This document shows positions 16,047 to 18,360 of a DNA stretch of 18,360 bases, piece after piece. Source of the DNA: Candidatus Poribacteria bacterium. GTDB lineage: Bacteria; Poribacteria; WGA-4E; WGA-3G. The notes below the pieces were generated by a model. The model made no database searches. It was not told the origin of the DNA and saw only the letters and a program-made list of their open reading frames with translations. Location: the NCBI GenBank assembly GCA_028818995.1, contig JAPPMR010000081.1, forward strand, positions 1 through 18,360, read 5' to 3'. The position numbers and the translations under genes were made by a program. Each line of letters begins with the position of its first letter. Positions within the stretch are counted from its first letter, which is position 1.

Positions 16047-16655
16047 TTACGGGGTGGAGTTTTTTGCCGCCTTGAAAATAGAATCAATAGCACCAAAGAG
16101 AACTGGCAAATTATCTACACTAAAACTCGTTCGATTTTGAGTAAAGGTTTCACCGACAAGATGCCCAACTTGCCAGAACGTTCCGTCGCTGACAATACCA
16201 AACACAGGATGTTCCGTCCCCTCGTTTATCTTTTGCGCGGCGACTAACTCAGCGAGACATTGTCCCCAACCTATCTCAAAATCGTTCTTCTTTGCCTCAA
16301 CCAGCATTATCAATGGCGTGCCGACAACGAGTTTGCCCAACTCTGATCGTGTTGAAATAAAATAATCAGGCGTGCCGCTTAGAACATCATCATAAGTGAT
16401 CGGCTTTTTTATCCAGAGTGCGTAGTCCTCGGCATATCCTTTGTAGACTTCACGCAAAACAGGAAAGATGATGGCTTCACACCGCGCACCTTCGGAGGTG
16501 AGAATATCAATATATTCGCGGTTAAAATCAAATTCTTGTAGAAATTGCTCCGAAGGACCCGTACTGTTTTTAGTCTCAATAAAGTCATTCTCTACATGCC
16601 GTATCCCAAATCTTTCCTGAACTTCAGGGATTGCTTTGAAATCACTAGATGCCAT
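16047..16655 (-). CDS. PD-(D/E)XK nuclease-like protein
   Basis: A 202-residue protein. I choose the ATG at 16655, with GAGGA eight bases upstream, over a TTG five codons earlier. The core of a PD-(D/E)XK fold can be read in order: helix-1 Glu (E60, CEAIIFPVLREV), D97 in GTPDYFIS, E120-x-K122 in IMLVEAKKND, and Q132 on the following helix (GWGQCLAELVAAQ). After that come VFGIVSDGTFWQVG and a short C-terminal helix. The complete D...E-x-K set suggests an active nuclease or a close relative; the target is unknown. The length and layout resemble small stand-alone nuclease-like proteins in defence-rich regions. It faces the TPR/nuclease gene tail to tail with an 18-base gap, and shares a 188-base divergent promoter region with the Rpn gene. 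Confidence 0.75.
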   Translation of the reverse strand: MASSDFKAIPEVQERFGIRHVENDFIETKNSTGPSEQFLQEFDFNREYIDILTSEGARCEAIIFPVLREVYKGYAEDYALWIKKPITYDDVLSGTPDYFISTRSELGKLVVGTPLIMLVEAKKNDFEIGWGQCLAELVAAQKINEGTEHPVFGIVSDGTFWQVGHLVGETFTQNRTSFSVDNLPVLFGAIDSIFKAAKNSTP

Positions 16656-16697
16656 GCTGTTATTCCTCAATGAATCTTCTGAAGAATTTCTGCTAAG

Positions 16698-16726
16698 ATT
16701 ATACTACTTTTTTCGTTCATCCTCAA
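16698..16726 (-). promoter_or_regulatory. Promoter for the small nuclease-like gene
   Basis: On the - strand TTGAGG (16726-16721), 17 bases, TATAAT (16703-16698). The -10 box is perfect and the -35 matches at four of six. It lies about 40 bases before the ATG at 16655. It diverges from the Rpn promoter, whose -35 box starts 30 bases away. Confidence 0.6.
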
Positions 16727-16755
16727 CAAAAACTACATTCTAAACCAAAAAAGTA

Positions 16756-16785
16756 TTGACAATAAAACCTTTTACGTCTTAAAAT
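16756..16785 (+). promoter_or_regulatory. Promoter for the Rpn gene
   Basis: TTGACA (16756-16761) is a perfect -35 box; 18 bases later TAAAAT (16780-16785) matches the -10 box at five of six. The start of transcription would be near 16792, giving a leader of about 50 bases that holds the palindrome and the hairpin listed next. Confidence 0.6.
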
Positions 16786-16815
16786 GACATAATCATTTTT
16801 AAACTTTTTGATTGC

Positions 16816-16846
16816 TGTAACGTTACATAACATAAATTCTGTTATG
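16816..16846 (+). promoter_or_regulatory. Palindrome and start-codon hairpin in the Rpn leader
   Basis: TGTAACGTTACA (16816-16827) is a perfect 12-bp palindrome, operator-like in form. It overlaps CATAACA (16826-16832), which pairs with TGTTATG (16840-16846) to form a 7-bp stem with a 7-base loop. The 3' arm contains the ATG at 16844. No Shine-Dalgarno sequence precedes that ATG. In RNA the hairpin would hide the start codon and keep synthesis of the full-length nuclease low. Confidence 0.45.
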
Positions 16847-17923
16847 ACTGACAGAGAGATAGAGGCACTTACATCTTTTGATTTTCCGATAGAACATTTC
16901 CACGACCGTAGCACGCGATGGCTGCTTGAGGATAGCGATAACGTGCGGGGGCTGTTGGAAATTGTAGCGGCGAACCTTGTAGAGAGACTTGATTTTAGTA
17001 GGCTCCTACATATCAACAGGAGTTTTATACCGGACAACCTGCGGGAACAGGAATCCGACCTCGTGTATCGGGTGCCGTTTCGTGGGGAATCGACAACAGA
17101 TGAACTGCTGATCTATATCCTAATAGAACATCAATCTACGGTTGACCCAATGATGGGCTTTCGCGTGCTGTTCTATATGATGCAGATATGGGATTTCCAA
17201 CGCCGCGAGTTAGAGTCAAACAACGTCCCGAAGAGTGTGTGGCAGTTGCGTCCGATTATTCCGATTGTGTTTTACACCGGAGAGCAGACATGGCACACGC
17301 CACTATCACTTAGCAGCTTGATGAATTTGCCCGATATACTCGCCGGGTTTATCCCAAAATTTGATACCTTGTTTCTGAGTGTGAAGCACACGGATGCAGC
17401 CGAGTTAACGAGAACAGATCATCCGTTCGGATGGTTGCTAACCGTGTTACAAAAGGAACACGCGACTAAGGAAGATATACGCACTGCGTTGATGGAAGCG
17501 GTAACGCATATTGACACACTTGATGCAGAAAAAATAGGACAGTGGCGACGCTCCATTTTCTACCTGTATCTGTTGATATTGCATCGCCGTCCTCCTAAAG
17601 AACATGAAGAATTGCAAACGCTGATTCACCAGCAAATGAAAGAACCATCCCGTAGAGAGGAGGGAGAAACAATGGCACAAACAATGGCTGAATACCTAAT
17701 TCAACAAGGGGAAGAACACGGAGAAAAACGCGGAGAAAAACGCGGAGAAATCCGGGCAAAGCGGGAGTCCCTCCTAAAACTGCTTCATCTCCGTTTTGAT
17801 CCTGTTCCGGAAACGCTGGTCACCAAGGTTTCTGCAATGCGTAGTCTTTCCCGCCTTGATACACTTTTTGAGCAGGCCGTAACCGCACAAACTCTTGATG
17901 AAGTCAATTGGGAAAACGTTTAG
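16844..17923 (+). CDS. rpn: Rpn family recombination-promoting nuclease, full length (RpnL-like)
   Basis: A 359-residue protein from the ATG at 16844; a TTG 12 codons upstream is less likely. It matches the Rpn family (older names: putative transposase, YhgA-like). The opening HFHDRSTRWLLEDSDNVRGLLE equals the family's HD-x-x-x-x-x-LL-D-x-x-N signature. The nuclease core has D72 in SDLVYRV and E95-H-Q97 in LIEHQST, the E-x-Q form used by Rpn enzymes. Then follow GFRVLFYMMQIW, RPIIPIVFYTG and a C-terminal helical domain from about residue 277. Known Rpn proteins are DNA endonucleases linked to RecA-independent recombination and to phage defence, and full-length forms can be toxic. The C-terminal part is also readable as a separate product from an internal ATG at 17672. 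Its own start lacks a ribosome binding site. I see no terminal inverted repeats, so it is not part of a visible insertion sequence. Confidence 0.9.
   Translation: MTDREIEALTSFDFPIEHFHDRSTRWLLEDSDNVRGLLEIVAANLVERLDFSRLLHINRSFIPDNLREQESDLVYRVPFRGESTTDELLIYILIEHQSTVDPMMGFRVLFYMMQIWDFQRRELESNNVPKSVWQLRPIIPIVFYTGEQTWHTPLSLSSLMNLPDILAGFIPKFDTLFLSVKHTDAAELTRTDHPFGWLLTVLQKEHATKEDIRTALMEAVTHIDTLDAEKIGQWRRSIFYLYLLILHRRPPKEHEELQTLIHQQMKEPSRREEGETMAQTMAEYLIQQGEEHGEKRGEKRGEIRAKRESLLKLLHLRFDPVPETLVTKVSAMRSLSRLDTLFEQAVTAQTLDEVNWENV
17672..17923 (+). CDS. Internal in-frame gene: RpnS-like C-terminal protein
   Basis: An 83-residue product in the same frame as the full-length Rpn gene, beginning at residue 277 of it. 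The ATG at 17672 follows AGGAGG (17658-17663) at eight bases, the strongest ribosome binding site in this part of the window. The protein is MAQTMAEYLIQQGEE, then three four-residue units H-GEK-R-GEK-R-GEI-R, then RESLLKLLHLRF and a small helical domain resembling the DUF4351-type C-terminus (VPETLVTKVSAMRSLSRLDT). In published E. coli work, Rpn C-terminal domains are translated separately and block the toxic full-length protein, and they carry variable four-residue repeats at the dimer interface. By analogy this is the antitoxin. Translation from this start is predicted, not shown. Confidence 0.68.
   Translation: MAQTMAEYLIQQGEEHGEKRGEKRGEIRAKRESLLKLLHLRFDPVPETLVTKVSAMRSLSRLDTLFEQAVTAQTLDEVNWENV
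17719..17754 (+). repeat. 12-base microrepeat encoding G-E-K-R units
   Basis: Three units: CGGAGAAAAACG at 17719-17730 and 17731-17742, then the variant CGGAGAAATCCG at 17743-17754. They encode GEKR, GEKR, GEIR. The free-standing copy downstream keeps only the last unit (18005-18016). The period is four codons, so expansion or loss keeps the frame and extends a helix by about one turn per unit. Confidence 0.85.
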
Positions 17924-17931
17924 TGCCTAAG

Positions 17932-18185
17932 CATTCCGTAGAGAGGAAGGAGAAACAATGGCGCAAACAATGGCTGAATACCTAATTCAACAAGGGGAAG
18001 AAAGCGGAGAAATCCGGGCAAAGCGGGAGTCCCTCCTAAAACTGCTTCATCTTCGTTTTGAGTCTGTTCCGGAAACGCTGATCACCAAGGTTTCTGCGAT
18101 GCGTAGTCTTTCCCGCCTTGATACACTTTTTGAACAGACCGTAACTGCACAAACTCTTGATGAGATCGGGTGGGAAGATAAGTAA
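17932..18185 (+). repeat. Tandem duplication, unit B
   Basis: Second copy of the Rpn gene's 3' part, including the region of the ribosome binding site (GAGAGGAAGGAG versus GAGAGGAGGGAG in unit A). It ends at the stop of the free-standing gene. No repeat or mobile-element ends flank it. Confidence 0.92.
17958..18185 (+). CDS. Free-standing duplicate RpnS-like protein
   Basis: A 75-residue protein, MAQTMAEYLIQQGEE-SGEIR-AKRESLLKLLHLRFES onward to LDEIGWEDK. It is a duplicate of the Rpn C-terminal domain without any nuclease core. The ATG at 17958 keeps an AAGGAG five bases upstream (17947-17952), and the start is preserved exactly as in the parent gene's internal site. It has one four-residue unit where the parent has three. 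Many differences from the parent are synonymous or conservative (D to E, V to I, A to T, NWENV to GWEDK), which suggests it is kept as a protein. It lies 34 bases after the full-length gene and would share its transcript. Likely role by analogy: an extra antitoxin or a modifier of the full-length nuclease. It could instead be a decaying leftover. Confidence 0.8.
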   Translation: MAQTMAEYLIQQGEESGEIRAKRESLLKLLHLRFESVPETLITKVSAMRSLSRLDTLFEQTVTAQTLDEIGWEDK

Positions 18186-18196
18186 ATCCGTTTTTT
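18167..18196 (+). terminator. Weak intrinsic terminator candidate after the Rpn unit
   Basis: CGGGT (18167-18171) can pair with ATCCG (18186-18190), with one G-U pair and a 14-base loop. Six T bases follow directly (18191-18196). The stem is short, so this is tentative. Confidence 0.28.
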
Positions 18197-18319
18197 CAAG
18201 ACTTCAATCATATTCGTAAACTAAGTGGTTCTTAATGAAACATATAATAACGAGTTGTGCTAAATAACTAATTGTAAAATATTGTTTCACAATTACACAA
18301 CGTTTTTTATAGTAAATTA

Positions 18320-18335
18320 TGTAAATAAGTTTACA
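18320..18335. promoter_or_regulatory. Operator-like inverted repeat TGTAAA-N4-TTTACA
   Basis: A perfect 6-bp inverted repeat with a 4-base spacer in a very AT-rich stretch (18197-18342) that holds no gene. It may serve a gene beyond the window edge. A wider inverted repeat AATTGT/ACAATT (18270-18294) lies nearby. Confidence 0.3.
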
Positions 18336-18342
18336 TATATTC

Positions 18343-18360
18343 TGTAGGAGCGATCTCCGA
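18343..18360. repeat. Possible interspersed repeat cut by the window edge
   Basis: TGTAGGAGCGATCTCCGA, with GGAG and CTCC able to pair around CGAT. It is GC-richer than the AT-rich DNA just before it and, like the 13945 repeat, is a short GC hairpin. Only one copy is visible, so repeat status rests on recollection of similar poribacterial elements. Confidence 0.35.

Larger units (their letters stand above)
17646..17923 (+). repeat. Tandem duplication, unit A
   Basis: The 3' part of the Rpn gene, from the internal ribosome binding site to the stop. It is repeated as unit B starting at 17932, after an 8-base joint. Unit A is 24 bases longer than B, because it carries three 12-base units (17719-17754) where B has one. 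Most other differences are single bases. Confidence 0.92.

Noticed and set aside
16029..16068. Possible terminator GGCAA/TTGCC between the two convergent nuclease genes.
   Set aside because: The stem is five pairs with an 18-base loop, and the T-run is inside the loop side, not after the stem.
16844..18185. Rpn gene as part of an insertion sequence, since the family was once called transposase.
   Set aside because: No terminal inverted repeats or target-site duplications flank it, and Rpn proteins are nucleases not known to move themselves.

Overview
This is bacterial DNA of moderate GC, densely coding, with Shine-Dalgarno starts and short or negative gene spacing. I see no rRNA or tRNA gene. 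Three things resemble Candidatus Poribacteria (sponge-associated or marine, Gram-negative type) or a close relative: clustered phytanoyl-CoA-dioxygenase-like, Gfo/Idh/MocA and sugar-isomerase genes, a large WD40 protein, and a palindromic repeat with the core GGGGTTTCCAACCCC. That placement is inference from gene content and repeat style. Outer-membrane and OmpA-type proteins show a diderm cell.

Region 1 (3-3550, + strand) is a compact sugar unit: an L-rhamnose-isomerase-type enzyme (cut by the window edge), a Gfo/Idh/MocA oxidoreductase starting inside its stop codon, ribose-5-phosphate isomerase A, and a secreted outer-membrane beta-barrel protein. It converges on region 2 at a 9-bp inverted repeat.

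Region 2 (3566-11003, - strand) is read from right to left: TIM-barrel sugar isomerase/epimerase, BioF-type PLP enzyme, cupin, M20 peptidase, 14-motif WD40 protein, RNHCP zinc protein and a membrane-anchored OmpA/MotB-like protein. Except for 222 bases before the cupin, all gaps are 30 bases or less, so it reads as one or two operons.

Region 3 (11158-14760, + strand) diverges from region 2. It holds two tandem PhyH-family oxygenases whose iron motif reads H-C-A instead of H-x-D, a second Gfo/Idh/MocA oxidoreductase, and a membrane-anchored methyltransferase. The methyltransferase has two in-frame copies of the palindromic repeat at its N-terminus and a one-base frameshift before its last 59 codons.

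Region 4 (14796-18185) is an accessory block with three different PD-(D/E)XK-type proteins: a TPR/HsdR_N-like protein with a C-terminal membrane anchor, a small E-x-K nuclease-like protein on the - strand, and a full-length Rpn nuclease. The Rpn gene is the most striking item. It contains an in-frame internal start with a near-ideal ribosome binding site, while its own start has none and can be sequestered in a hairpin. Its C-terminal segment, with that internal ribosome binding site, has been duplicated downstream as a free-standing 75-residue gene. This matches the published RpnL/RpnS gene-within-gene toxin-antitoxin and antiphage design. The two C-terminal copies differ by exactly two units of a four-residue repeat (three versus one), the kind of variation reported at the RpnS dimer interface. 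A free-standing duplicate antitoxin beside its parent gene is the best candidate here for something not yet described.
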